A stretch of DNA of 64,000 bases, taken from Arthrobacter sp. AZCC_0090 (GTDB lineage Bacteria; Actinomycetota; Actinomycetes; Actinomycetales; Micrococcaceae). A program made the position numbers and the translations under genes. Where the stretch lies: the NCBI RefSeq assembly GCF_014207375.1, contig NZ_JACHEE010000003.1, positions 124,001-188,000 on the forward strand, in the 5' to 3' direction. How positions within the stretch are numbered: position 1 is the first letter of the stretch; each line of letters begins with the position of its first letter. The notes beneath the pieces were generated by a model that saw nothing but the letters and a program-made list of their open reading frames with translations, was not told the DNA's origin and did not search any database. Of this stretch, positions 18,633 through 30,377 are shown piece by piece.

Positions 18633-20102
18633 GTGGCAATCTTTACAGACCCCATCAGGGAGCACGCTGATTTCGGGCCTGGAGATGCCGAATGGCTGCA
18701 CCTCCTGGTCGGCGACTGGCAAATGGTCGCCGACCTGGCGTTCGCGGACTTGGCCCTATGGTTTCCGCATCCTGAATTCGGTTACATCGCGCTTGCACAC
18801 GTCAGGCCGTCGACGAGCCACACGGTGTTTCACGCGGACTTCGTCGGGGAAGGCATCCGATCGGATCTGCAACCGATAGTGGACAAGGCGTGGTCCAGCC
18901 ATTCAATCGAACGCTCCAGTGAAACGAGCTGGAGCAGCGAGATGGCGTTGCGGGTTGAAGCGGTGCCCATGGTCAGGAACGGACGGACCCTTGCCGTCGT
19001 CACGTCGCATATGGACCTGTCCAGTTCGCGGATGCCTTCCCGCCTGGAGCTGACATACAGGCAATGCGCCTATGATCTGCTCCGCATGGGCACTCTTGGA
19101 CTGTGGCCGGATTTCGCTTCACCCACGGGCTCTCGCCGCGGTGCGCCGCGTGTGGGTGACGGCCTGATCAGGCTCGACGCGGACGGCATCGTGCAGTATG
19201 CGAGCCCGAACGGTGTCTCGGCATTCCGCCGCCTCGGCGAGGTGGAGACGTTGGAAGGGCGGTCCCTCGCCGAGGTTACTGCAGGCCTCCTCAAGGACCG
19301 GCGCATGGTGGACGAGACTTTGCCGTTGGTAGTCACGGGCCGCATGCCGTGGCGGAGCGAGATTGAGTCCCGCGGGGTCAGCTTGTCATTGCGCGCAATT
19401 CCGCTGCGCGATGAAAAGCATCGTTTCGGCGCCCTGGTTCTGTGCCGCGACGTATCCGAACTACGACGCCGCGAGCTCGAGCTTGTCACCAAGGATGCCA
19501 CCATCCGTGAAATCCACCATCGCGTCAAAAACAATCTGCAGACAGTTGCTGCCTTGCTGCGCATGCAGTCGCGACGCATGGTCAGCGACGAGGCGAAGCA
19601 AGGCCTGGAACAGGCAATGCGGCGGGTGGCGACCATTGCGTTGGTGCACGAGACCCTTTCGCAGGGACTCACCCAGAGCGTGGACTTTGATGAGCTGATC
19701 GGGCGCCAGTTCCGGCTCTCGGCCGAAGTAGCGTCACCTTCGCAGCATGTCCGGACCGAGCGCTCAGGTCTGTTCGGTGAATTGCCGAGCGACTTTGCCA
19801 CGCCGCTTGCCCTGGTTATCAACGAACTCGTGACGAATGCCGTGGAACACGGCCTCGAAGGCCGGGCCGGAACAGTGTGGCTGATGGCCGATCGTTCGAC
19901 CGGGGAGCGCGGTGATGAGCTCCTGACCGTGACAATTGCCGATGATGGCGTCGGGCTGCCCGAGGGGTCGTACACAGAAGGCCTGGGCCTTCAAATTGTG
20001 CGGACGCTTGTCACGAGCGAATTGGGTGGCAGCATCCAGTGGATGCCGCGCGACGGGGGAGGCACCGCCGTCGAGATCGTCTTGAACCTGGTGCGAAGCT
20101 GA
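18633..20102 (+). CDS. pdtaS: PdtaS-type sensor histidine kinase
   Basis: 489-residue soluble kinase of the HisKA_2/HWE-like class. An N-terminal GAF-like domain (residues 1-150) and a PAS domain (about 180-275) precede the H-box (IREIHHRVKNNLQTV, about residues 290-305) and an HATPase_c domain (NELVTNAVEHG, DDGVGLP, GLGLQIV). In mycobacteria PdtaS (Rv3220c) phosphorylates the antiterminator PdtaR and lies next to whiB1, as here. GTG 18633 follows GGAGG at 18624-18628. It follows the GDH gene by 30 bp. The partner PdtaR is not in the window. Confidence 0.9.
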   Translation: MAIFTDPIREHADFGPGDAEWLHLLVGDWQMVADLAFADLALWFPHPEFGYIALAHVRPSTSHTVFHADFVGEGIRSDLQPIVDKAWSSHSIERSSETSWSSEMALRVEAVPMVRNGRTLAVVTSHMDLSSSRMPSRLELTYRQCAYDLLRMGTLGLWPDFASPTGSRRGAPRVGDGLIRLDADGIVQYASPNGVSAFRRLGEVETLEGRSLAEVTAGLLKDRRMVDETLPLVVTGRMPWRSEIESRGVSLSLRAIPLRDEKHRFGALVLCRDVSELRRRELELVTKDATIREIHHRVKNNLQTVAALLRMQSRRMVSDEAKQGLEQAMRRVATIALVHETLSQGLTQSVDFDELIGRQFRLSAEVASPSQHVRTERSGLFGELPSDFATPLALVINELVTNAVEHGLEGRAGTVWLMADRSTGERGDELLTVTIADDGVGLPEGSYTEGLGLQIVRTLVTSELGGSIQWMPRDGGGTAVEIVLNLVRS

Positions 20103-20145
20103 CACCAGGCGCTCACGAGCTGCGGTGCTGCTAACCGCAATGAGA

Positions 20146-20191
20146 CATACGAGGATGGCCCGGACCTTTCGGTCCGGGCCATCCTCGTATG
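20146..20191. terminator. Bidirectional terminator between pdtaS and whiB1
   Basis: Perfect 21-bp inverted repeat (20146-20166 and 20171-20191) with a TTTC tetraloop, placed between convergent genes. Confidence 0.85.
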
Positions 20192-20253
20192 TTCCGTTCG
20201 CTGCCGGCGCCGTGTTCTATCTTTCAGGCACCGTGGTCTATTTGCCGCCGGCT

Positions 20254-20502
20254 TTAGGAAGCGCGGCGTGCGCGGGCTGCGCGACGCTTGAGTGCACGGC
20301 GCTCGTCTTCGCTCATGCCGCCCCAGACGCCTGCGTCCTGGCCCGATTCAAGAGCCCACTGAAGGCATGTGTCCACGACAGGACAGCGGCGGCAGACACT
20401 CTTCGCTTCCTCGATCTGGAGAAGCGCAGGGCCGGTGTTGCCTACGGGGAAGAAAAGCTCCGGGTCCTTGTCAAGGCAGGCTGCGCGGTTACGCCAATCC
20501 AT
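20254..20502 (-). CDS. whiB1: WhiB1-type iron-sulfur transcription factor
   Basis: 82-residue Wbl protein. The four cluster-ligating cysteines are C9, C37, C40 and C46 (C-x27-C-x2-C-x5-C), with the G(V/I)WGG turn (GVWGGMSEDERRALKRR) and a basic C-terminus. It matches WhiB1 closely (MDWR start, DPELFFPVGN), and its neighbour pdtaS supports this. WhiB1 is an essential, NO-sensitive [4Fe-4S] regulator that partners the major sigma factor in mycobacteria. A CRP-like palindrome lies 42-57 bp upstream of the start. Confidence 0.95.
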   Translation of the reverse strand: MDWRNRAACLDKDPELFFPVGNTGPALLQIEEAKSVCRRCPVVDTCLQWALESGQDAGVWGGMSEDERRALKRRAARARRAS

Positions 20503-20543
20503 GCTGATCAGTCACTCCATTCGTGAGTACTAGGTGAGCCTTT

Positions 20544-20559
20544 TGTGAAAATATTCACG
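20544..20559. promoter_or_regulatory. CRP-like operator upstream of whiB1
   Basis: TGTGA-N6-TCACG matches the CRP/Rv3676 consensus TGTGA-N6-TCACA with one mismatch. It is the centre of a larger imperfect palindrome (20534-20571) with outer half-sites GTGAG (20534-20538) and TCACA (20567-20571). Mycobacterial whiB1 is a known CRP target. Confidence 0.6.
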
Positions 20560-20718
20560 AGAGGCTTCACAGGAAAGGGGACCCATTGGGCCCCCTTGGT
20601 CGTCTGAGTCAAGCGTGTCATGTTAACGCCATGTAAACAAGGGGTTCAAGCCGTTGAAACCGTGAGCGATGCATCACATTGGTTGCCGATCTGCTCACAG
20701 GTATTTGACTATGTCCGG

Positions 20719-20724
20719 TAGTGT
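20719..20724 (+). promoter_or_regulatory. -10 element of a probable leaderless transcript
   Basis: TAGTGT (TANNNT type) is followed by exactly 6 bases and then GTG 20731, with no Shine-Dalgarno sequence. A convincing -35 was not seen. Confidence 0.4.
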
Positions 20725-20730
20725 GCCAGT

Positions 20731-21228
20731 GTGTCAAGACCCCCTCTCAACCCTGCCCACGACCCTGCCGTGCCCGGCGACGACGGCCAAGGGACCAGCC
20801 ACAACAACTCTGCTGGAGCCCCCGGCGGAGGACAGCGTCCCAAAGGAATCGTTGTGATTTCGATCGTGGTTTTGCTGGAAGCCCTCGCATTGTTGACCGC
20901 GGCGGCCCTGTATGTCTACCAGCTAGCGACCGGGGCGCCCGTAACCTCATTTTGGGGGGCGGTATTTACGCTGGGCCTTCTCCTTGCCTTTTCTGCGTGG
21001 TTGTTTGCGGTCAGCCACTTCTTGTTCCGTGGCTATCGTTGGACCCGCGCGGCGGCGTTGGTTGCCCAGCTGTTCGTCCTGACGATCGGGTTTCCCACGA
21101 TGACCGGGGGGCTGGCCCTCGCCGGACTCGCCATGGTGGTTCCGGCTTTGGCTGGAATTGTCCTTCTGTTCGACAAACGGGTTATCGCCTTTGCTTCCCG
21201 AACGGGCGGATCCCGCGCCGCGCTCTGA
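20731..21228 (+). CDS. Small integral membrane protein, unknown function
   Basis: 165 residues. A 45-residue Gly/Pro/Asp-rich cytoplasmic N-terminus is followed by four hydrophobic helices (starting at about residues 48, 76, 105 and 128) and a short basic tail. No catalytic motif or named family recognised. It is convergent with the FtsK-like ATPase gene (24 bp between stops) and divergent from whiB1. GTG 20731 is chosen because it directly follows a -10-like hexamer; the mRNA is probably leaderless. Confidence 0.75.
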   Translation: MSRPPLNPAHDPAVPGDDGQGTSHNNSAGAPGGGQRPKGIVVISIVVLLEALALLTAAALYVYQLATGAPVTSFWGAVFTLGLLLAFSAWLFAVSHFLFRGYRWTRAAALVAQLFVLTIGFPTMTGGLALAGLAMVVPALAGIVLLFDKRVIAFASRTGGSRAAL

Positions 21229-21252
21229 CCCCTTTCGCTCTGACGAAGCCCT

Positions 21253-24200
21253 TCATTCTGGAGCGGCGATCTGGACAGGACGCGTTCTTCCGTTCTCAAT
21301 AAGGACAGCACGGCCCGGTGGGGCTTCCAGTTCGACGTCAACGCGGACGCCGAAGAGATCGCCGTCAGTAGGCGAGGTTTTGCCAAGGAGAATCCCGTTT
21401 CCGTGGGCTCGGGCAAGGGAAGCCAGGGGCGTCCGCTGCAGCAGGGCCGGACTGTGTGCCGCCGTTGCCACTACGGAGAATCCCATGGTGGGAAGCTCGG
21501 CAAGGAGCATGCCGGTTGCTCTACTCAGCTGTTCGGCGTCGTCCACCAGGAGATTGGTGTCGGTACCCACAAGCTTGCTGGTTGCATTCCTGTGGAAGTC
21601 CGCCCAGAAGGCATCCGGATCGGTACCCCGTGGTGGGCGCTGCCACTGAAGGCCTGGGTTGAGCAGCGGCAATGCGGTGAGCAACGACGACTTGCCGGAT
21701 CCAGGAACGCCAAGCGCAAGAAGGACGCCCGAGGGCGGGAGCGTGATCCATACAGGTTCATGTTCGTCGCCTCCCAGACCAAGCAGCACCGCTCTGCGCA
21801 CGCGAGCCGACGAAGGAGCAGTGGCTTCGATTCCGTGGTCCGCCACGATGTCCGAGGCCCGGACAAAGTGTGGCAACGGCTCCACCCGGAAAGGGCGTCG
21901 CATAGGGTTAGGGGGCTCGTGGGAGGGCCAAGCCGTGCTTGGCGGCGGGGCCACGAACTGGGTGACTGCCGTGTCGACATCAAGGAAGTTGCCACTCGCG
22001 ACAGCCCTGCCCTTAAGAGGCTTTATTGCCGTAAATCGGGGCCACGCAAGCCGTGTTTCTTCGGTAGCGCCAAGGGGAAAGTATGCACGATTGGGAATTG
22101 ACGCGAACATACGCGACGCGACCAGTTCCCTGTCACCCGTTACCAGAACGGTCAGTCCGGACTTCGGCCCATCGCGAACGATGGTGTGGACGAGGTCCTC
22201 GGCCCAAGCAAGTGGCCCGTTGCGCAACTCGGAGATCCAAGACCCCCAGCCGGAAATGACGAGCAGCAAGGGAACTTCTCCCATGACATCACCCCGGGCC
22301 CGCCGCGCCGACATTTCGTTCGCCAACCGCTCCAGAATCCGGGCGGCCCTCTTGGCGTGGTTGACGGAGGCGACGGCGCCGACGCGCCCGCCGGCTGCCA
22401 CACCGGCGAAAGCGCCGTCGCCATCCAGGACATAAAAGTGGAGTTCCTCGGCACTTCCAACAAGCTGTGCAAACGCCGCCCGGCAGGCGTCTTCGACGCC
22501 GTTTGCGGGAGGACCGACAAGTCCGAGGTTCCCGTGCAGACTGGGAGTCCAGGTCAGACCCGTAACCCGTTGTTGCGAAGGTAAATCAACTAAGCCGAGG
22601 TAGGCCGTTCCTCCTGCCGATTTCCTGGGCTCTGCATGCTTGCCCGCCGATGCTGCCGCGCTAAGGCATAGGTCAAATGCGATGGATTCAGGAAGCGCGT
22701 CCGCAACAGGTCTTCGGGGCGGTCTACCTCCGTGGGTGGTCCAAACCCGATTGATTCCTTTGATAATGGGACGCGCGGCTTCTGCCGGGGTTGTCCCTGG
22801 ATTTTGAATCCCTTCCTCGGCGTTCCCAGACGAGCCGCTGAAGCCGAGCCACTCTGCTGCCGTCCGGGCGACGATGCTCGTGAGTGGTCGAATACCCTCG
22901 CTGCTGGTGAGAGTCGCTGTCTGGAAAAGCTCGGCTTCCTCCGCCCCTCGAACCAAATAGGCCCGGCCAGGGAGGGACACCGGAATTGATGCGGCGGCCG
23001 GGGAGTTAATGATGTCCCGCGATTCCCAGTCTGATTGGACGCGAAGAGCAATGCTCGTAGTGACGTTGGCCCGGATGTCGGCACTCAGTGCGCCCTGCGG
23101 ACGTTGTGTTGCCATGACCAGGTGGATGCCCAAGGACCGGCCGAGGGTGGCAATCCGCATCAGTTCGGCCAGAGCAGCCGGGGCGTCTTCAACAAGCATC
23201 CTGAATTCGTCGATCACAAGTACCAATCGGGGGATGATGGGCAATTGGTCTTTTCGTGCTGTCTGGATCCCGTCTCCCGACCCGCCGACCCTGGCCCGGT
23301 ATGCTGGCAAGTCTGGGACATTTGCCTCCGCAAGGAATGCCTCCCGCATCCGAACTTCGGCACGGAGGGACACAAGGGTGCGCTCCAGTTCGTGTTCGCT
23401 GAGATCCGTGAGCATTCCGACGCATTGAGGCAGGTCGATCAAAGGCCCCAGACCTGAACCTCCTTTGAAATCAACAAATAGGAAGTTGACTCTCTCGGGG
23501 CTGTGGGTCAGTGAGATCGCTGTCACGATAGTGCGCAAGAGCTCGGACTTTCCCGATCCAGTCGTTCCGGCCACAAGGAGATGCGGGCCGTCGGAAACCA
23601 GATCCAGGGAGCGGGGCCCTTCGGTCCCTCGCCCGATGACCGCGGTGAGGCCGCTGCGTGCTGAAGAGTCGCTCCAGCGGGCCGCGATGCTTGAGGGGTC
23701 GTTCGGAAGCAGTTCGGCCAACAGGCACGCAGGGGGGACAACGGACGCATTTGTTGCCGCCAGTACGGGCACGGCGGCCAACGATCGGCAGTAGCGGTCA
23801 AAAACTGGGTGCTGGACAAAGTCAGGATCGAATTCCGTTTCTGTAAGACAGGACCGGAGGACTGCGCGTCTGTTCCAAAACTCGACAAGGCATATGCCTG
23901 CATCTCCGCCTGCTGCGCGTTGGAAGATTCTCCAGCCGGATTCGGCCGCCGCCTGCCGGAGTGAATCGTCGTCGGGATCAGGCTCGGACCCCACTAAGAA
24001 GAGCGCGCCTGGTTCCCCGGTTCGCTCGGAGAGAATGGCTGCTGCTGACCGGACGTCCGTGGTCATCGTGACTCGGGGTAGGAAGCGGGCGCTGAACGGC
24101 AAAAGGGCAATTGGGCCGTGGATGAGGATAGCGACATTCGATGCGCTGGGAAACGCCGCAAGTTGCATGAGCAGGAACCTGAACATGCCTTGGATCTTGG

Positions 24201-25320
24201 CTTCAGGTCCCGCAAAGGAAACCGTTTGGATGGTGGGATCCAAAACCATTGGAACCGGGCCCAACTGCGGCGGCTCGAAGCGTGGATCGGCGGGATCGAG
24301 TGCAACCAAGGCGTTCTGCGGACTGACGCCGAGCCGGAGCCAGATTTCATTCCAGCCTACCGTTTCGGCGGCGGTCAGTGGCGGCTTCAGTTGCTTTCGC
24401 CCACGTCCGTCTGAGACTGCTGAGGCAGTTGATCTGACCGCAAAGGCGAGCTCCGCGGCGGATGGTGAGCACCACCGCCGTCGGGCTCTGTCTTGTTCTA
24501 CTGCCTCTTCGAGCGCTGCCGCCAGAAGGCGGCGCTGCCGTCTTCCCGAAATGGCCGGCGCGAGGACCGCGATGGCAGAAATTGCTGTGAATCCGAGGAA
24601 CATCCACATTCCCGTGGCCAAGGCGATGCCGACTCCCAGCAGGAGCGGCAGCCCTGCAGTGAGGAGCAGTTGGACGCGGCCGTAGGTGTCACTGCGAGTC
24701 TGCACTGAGAGAGGCTCTGCGACGCCAAGGCCAGCTTTCCCCAGCGACTCTGCGCCGAATTCTCCATCGCCGAAGACTACTGACATTGCGGAGCGGCCAC
24801 ATTGGATTCTGGAGGCAGTTGAAAGGAAGGCCGAGCGGATTTTGCGTCCATCGACCCTGGTTCCGTTCACGCTCTGGTTGTCAGAGATCGTGAGTGCTGT
24901 CTCGGAAACCGTAAGGACTGCGTGAACCCGGGAAACGTCGGGATCCGGGAGGCAAATATCCGTACTGCTCCTGCCGATCCCGTAACTGCCGCGTTCCAGG
25001 GGAATGATCAAGCCTGCGGCGGGGCCCGTGTGCACCAGAAGTGACAAAGTTGCGGGGGTGCGTCCGCCGTCGCGGGCATCTTGTCCGCACGAATCCGCGC
25101 CGTCAACCAACACGGCTCCGGATACGAGAGGCGCCGCGCCGACGGTGAGACTCTCTAGTGGCAGCCCGTCCACCATCAGTTTCCCGGTTCCGAATTCCGC
25201 GGCCACTGCTGCCTGGACGTGGGAGCCCGAGCTGCCGTCGCCCACGGCGAGAGTCAGCTCGACGGGTTCTGCTTGCCGAAGTGCCCGCGGACCCCGGACC
25301 AGGGTGCAATGGAATGTCAC
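21253..25320 (-). CDS. FHA-domain FtsK/SpoIIIE ATPase, EssC/EccC-like
   Basis: 1355 residues. Order: N-terminal beta-rich domain (1-90), FHA domain (about 110-180; GSYGIGRSS, SRVHAVL, NGTRVDG), two transmembrane helices (about 217-258), then three FtsK-like modules. Module 1 has intact Walker A (GTTGSGKSE, about 585-593) and Walker B (LVLVIDEF, about 699-706). Module 2 has a ruined P-loop (GPPANGVE) and no Walker B Asp (LLLVISGW). Module 3 has GVPGSGKSS (about 1204-1212). This is the layout of T7SS motor ATPases, especially firmicute EssC with its N-terminal FHA. GTG 25320 is chosen for its GAAGGAG site. No WXG100, EccB/D/E or mycosin gene is nearby. Confidence 0.8.
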   Translation of the reverse strand: MTFHCTLVRGPRALRQAEPVELTLAVGDGSSGSHVQAAVAAEFGTGKLMVDGLPLESLTVGAAPLVSGAVLVDGADSCGQDARDGGRTPATLSLLVHTGPAAGLIIPLERGSYGIGRSSTDICLPDPDVSRVHAVLTVSETALTISDNQSVNGTRVDGRKIRSAFLSTASRIQCGRSAMSVVFGDGEFGAESLGKAGLGVAEPLSVQTRSDTYGRVQLLLTAGLPLLLGVGIALATGMWMFLGFTAISAIAVLAPAISGRRQRRLLAAALEEAVEQDRARRRWCSPSAAELAFAVRSTASAVSDGRGRKQLKPPLTAAETVGWNEIWLRLGVSPQNALVALDPADPRFEPPQLGPVPMVLDPTIQTVSFAGPEAKIQGMFRFLLMQLAAFPSASNVAILIHGPIALLPFSARFLPRVTMTTDVRSAAAILSERTGEPGALFLVGSEPDPDDDSLRQAAAESGWRIFQRAAGGDAGICLVEFWNRRAVLRSCLTETEFDPDFVQHPVFDRYCRSLAAVPVLAATNASVVPPACLLAELLPNDPSSIAARWSDSSARSGLTAVIGRGTEGPRSLDLVSDGPHLLVAGTTGSGKSELLRTIVTAISLTHSPERVNFLFVDFKGGSGLGPLIDLPQCVGMLTDLSEHELERTLVSLRAEVRMREAFLAEANVPDLPAYRARVGGSGDGIQTARKDQLPIIPRLVLVIDEFRMLVEDAPAALAELMRIATLGRSLGIHLVMATQRPQGALSADIRANVTTSIALRVQSDWESRDIINSPAAASIPVSLPGRAYLVRGAEEAELFQTATLTSSEGIRPLTSIVARTAAEWLGFSGSSGNAEEGIQNPGTTPAEAARPIIKGINRVWTTHGGRPPRRPVADALPESIAFDLCLSAAASAGKHAEPRKSAGGTAYLGLVDLPSQQRVTGLTWTPSLHGNLGLVGPPANGVEDACRAAFAQLVGSAEELHFYVLDGDGAFAGVAAGGRVGAVASVNHAKRAARILERLANEMSARRARGDVMGEVPLLLVISGWGSWISELRNGPLAWAEDLVHTIVRDGPKSGLTVLVTGDRELVASRMFASIPNRAYFPLGATEETRLAWPRFTAIKPLKGRAVASGNFLDVDTAVTQFVAPPPSTAWPSHEPPNPMRRPFRVEPLPHFVRASDIVADHGIEATAPSSARVRRAVLLGLGGDEHEPVWITLPPSGVLLALGVPGSGKSSLLTALPLLNPGLQWQRPPRGTDPDAFWADFHRNATSKLVGTDTNLLVDDAEQLSRATGMLLAELPTMGFSVVATAAHSPALLQRTPLASLARAHGNGILLGKTSPTDGDLFGVRVDVELEAPPGRAVLIENGRTRPVQIAAPE

Positions 25321-28738
<3,418 letters not shown>

Positions 28739-28742
<4 letters not shown>

Positions 28743-29632
28743 CAACTGCGAGTGACTTTAACGAGTCCGCCTCTCTCGTCCGACCGGGCGTGGGAGGCGG
28801 ACTCGCTGATGTGTTCAGACAGCGATTCTTGCTCAAGCTGCTTGTCCGGAAAGAACTGCAGATCCGTTACAAGGGATCGGTACTTGGGCTGCTTTGGTCC
28901 TATGTAAAACCTGGGGTCCAGTTTCTTGTCTTCTATATCGCCTTGGGCGTCTTTCTTGGACTCGAGAAAAGCGCTCGAAACCCTGACGGCTTGGGCAATT
29001 ACGCCGTGTACTTGTTCTCCGGAATTGTTCTGATCAACTTTTTCACCGAGGCGCTCAGTAACGCAGCCCGCTCCATCGTCGGCAATGGTGGTCTTATCAA
29101 GAAGATCTATCTGCCACGCGAGCTCTTTCCCGTTGCATCGGTCTGGGTTTCCGCCGTCCATTTCATTCCCCAGTTGGTTGTCCTCGTTGTTGCCTGCTTT
29201 TTTGCAGGATGGCACCCGAGCTTCCTCCAGTTGATCGCGGCCGTCGCCGGTTTCGTGGTCGTAGCTATGCTCGCTACCGGTCTGGGACTGCTCTTTGGCT
29301 CTGCGAATGTCTATTTCAGGGACTCCGAGAACATCGTCGACATGCTTCTGATGGTTGCGACCTGGGCTTCTCCCATCATGTATTCCTGGACGATGGTGAG
29401 GGAGAAACTTGGCGAGGGTTGGTATTCCCTCTACCAGGTCAATCCCATCACTATAGGCGTTGAAGCCTTTCACTACGCCTTCTGGCTTCCCACCACTGAT
29501 GGAACTGCTCCGATGCCGCCGAATCTTTTGCCAGTCTGGGTCCCTGTGGGACTCTGTGTTTCCCTCGCAGTTCTTGTTCTTGGCCAGTGGGTATTCCGCC
29601 GGCTTGAGGGCCGATTCGCACAGGAGCTCTAA
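28739..29632 (+). CDS. wzm: ABC-2 polysaccharide exporter permease (Wzm)
   Basis: 297 residues with six predicted membrane helices and the ABC-2 permease pattern (LLKLLVRKELQIRYKGSVLGLLWSY at the N-terminus is typical of TagG/Wzm/RfbA). GTG 28739 overlaps the previous stop (GTGA). With the following ATPase it should export lipid-linked galactan, as Rv3783/Rv3781 do in mycobacteria. Inner membrane. Confidence 0.93.
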
Positions 29633-29635
29633 AGG

Positions 29636-30373
29636 ATGTCCGTTGCAATCGAGGTTCAGCAACTAAACAAGCAGTTTGTGCTGAGACATACGCGTTCCCT
29701 CAAGGAAGCAATTGTCTGGCTAGTCACCGGACGCAAGGGCGACATCTCGAAGAAGTTCCACGCTCTTCACAATGTCGATCTGGAAATCCAACAAGGGGAG
29801 ACCGTCGCCTTGTTGGGCTTGAATGGCTCCGGCAAGTCCACACTGCTCAAGCACATCTCCGGGGTTATGTTGCCAGATAGCGGATCCGTGCGGACGAGAG
29901 GCCGAGTCGCCGGCCTTATCGAGGTGGGCGCTGGCTTCCATCATGATCTGTCCGGACGGGACAACGTTTATCTAAACGGCGCAATTTTGGGGATGACAGA
30001 GTCCCAGATCGACGAACAATTTGACTCCATCGTGGAATTTTCCGAGATCGGCGAGTTCATCGACACCGAGGTCAGGTTCTATTCATCGGGAATGTACCTT
30101 CGCCTTGCGTTCTCTGTGGCCGTCCACACTGACCCCGAGGTTTTCCTCGTGGACGAGATATTAGCAGTCGGAGACGAACCGTTTCAGCGTAAGTGCCTCG
30201 CCAAGATCAAGGAGCTTTCCGCAGCAGGGAAGACCCTCGTCGTGGTCAGTCACGACCTTGAACTCGTTTCCCGTATTTGCGATCGGGGTGTGGTTCTCAA
30301 GCACGGAAATGTCGTGTTTGACGGAGCCATTGATGACGCTGTGGCTCAGCTTCGCACCGAAAGCTCGCGCTGA
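29636..30373 (+). CDS. wzt: ABC polysaccharide exporter ATPase (Wzt)
   Basis: 245 residues. Walker A LLGLNGSGKSTLLKHI, the family's modified signature (FYSSGMYLRLAFSVA), Walker B VFLVDEILAVGD and the H-loop VVSHD. The short length, without a C-terminal carbohydrate-binding domain, suggests export not coupled to recognition of a capped chain end. ATG 29636 lies 3 bp after the wzm stop with AAAGG in front. Confidence 0.93.
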   Translation: MSVAIEVQQLNKQFVLRHTRSLKEAIVWLVTGRKGDISKKFHALHNVDLEIQQGETVALLGLNGSGKSTLLKHISGVMLPDSGSVRTRGRVAGLIEVGAGFHHDLSGRDNVYLNGAILGMTESQIDEQFDSIVEFSEIGEFIDTEVRFYSSGMYLRLAFSVAVHTDPEVFLVDEILAVGDEPFQRKCLAKIKELSAAGKTLVVVSHDLELVSRICDRGVVLKHGNVVFDGAIDDAVAQLRTESSR

Positions 30374-30377
30374 TCCG

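Noticed and set aside
21253..25320. Calling the FtsK-like gene a true eccC of an ESX locus
   Set aside because: None of the partner genes is present in the window and the N-terminal FHA is atypical for ESX EccC; only an EssC/EccC-like label is supported.
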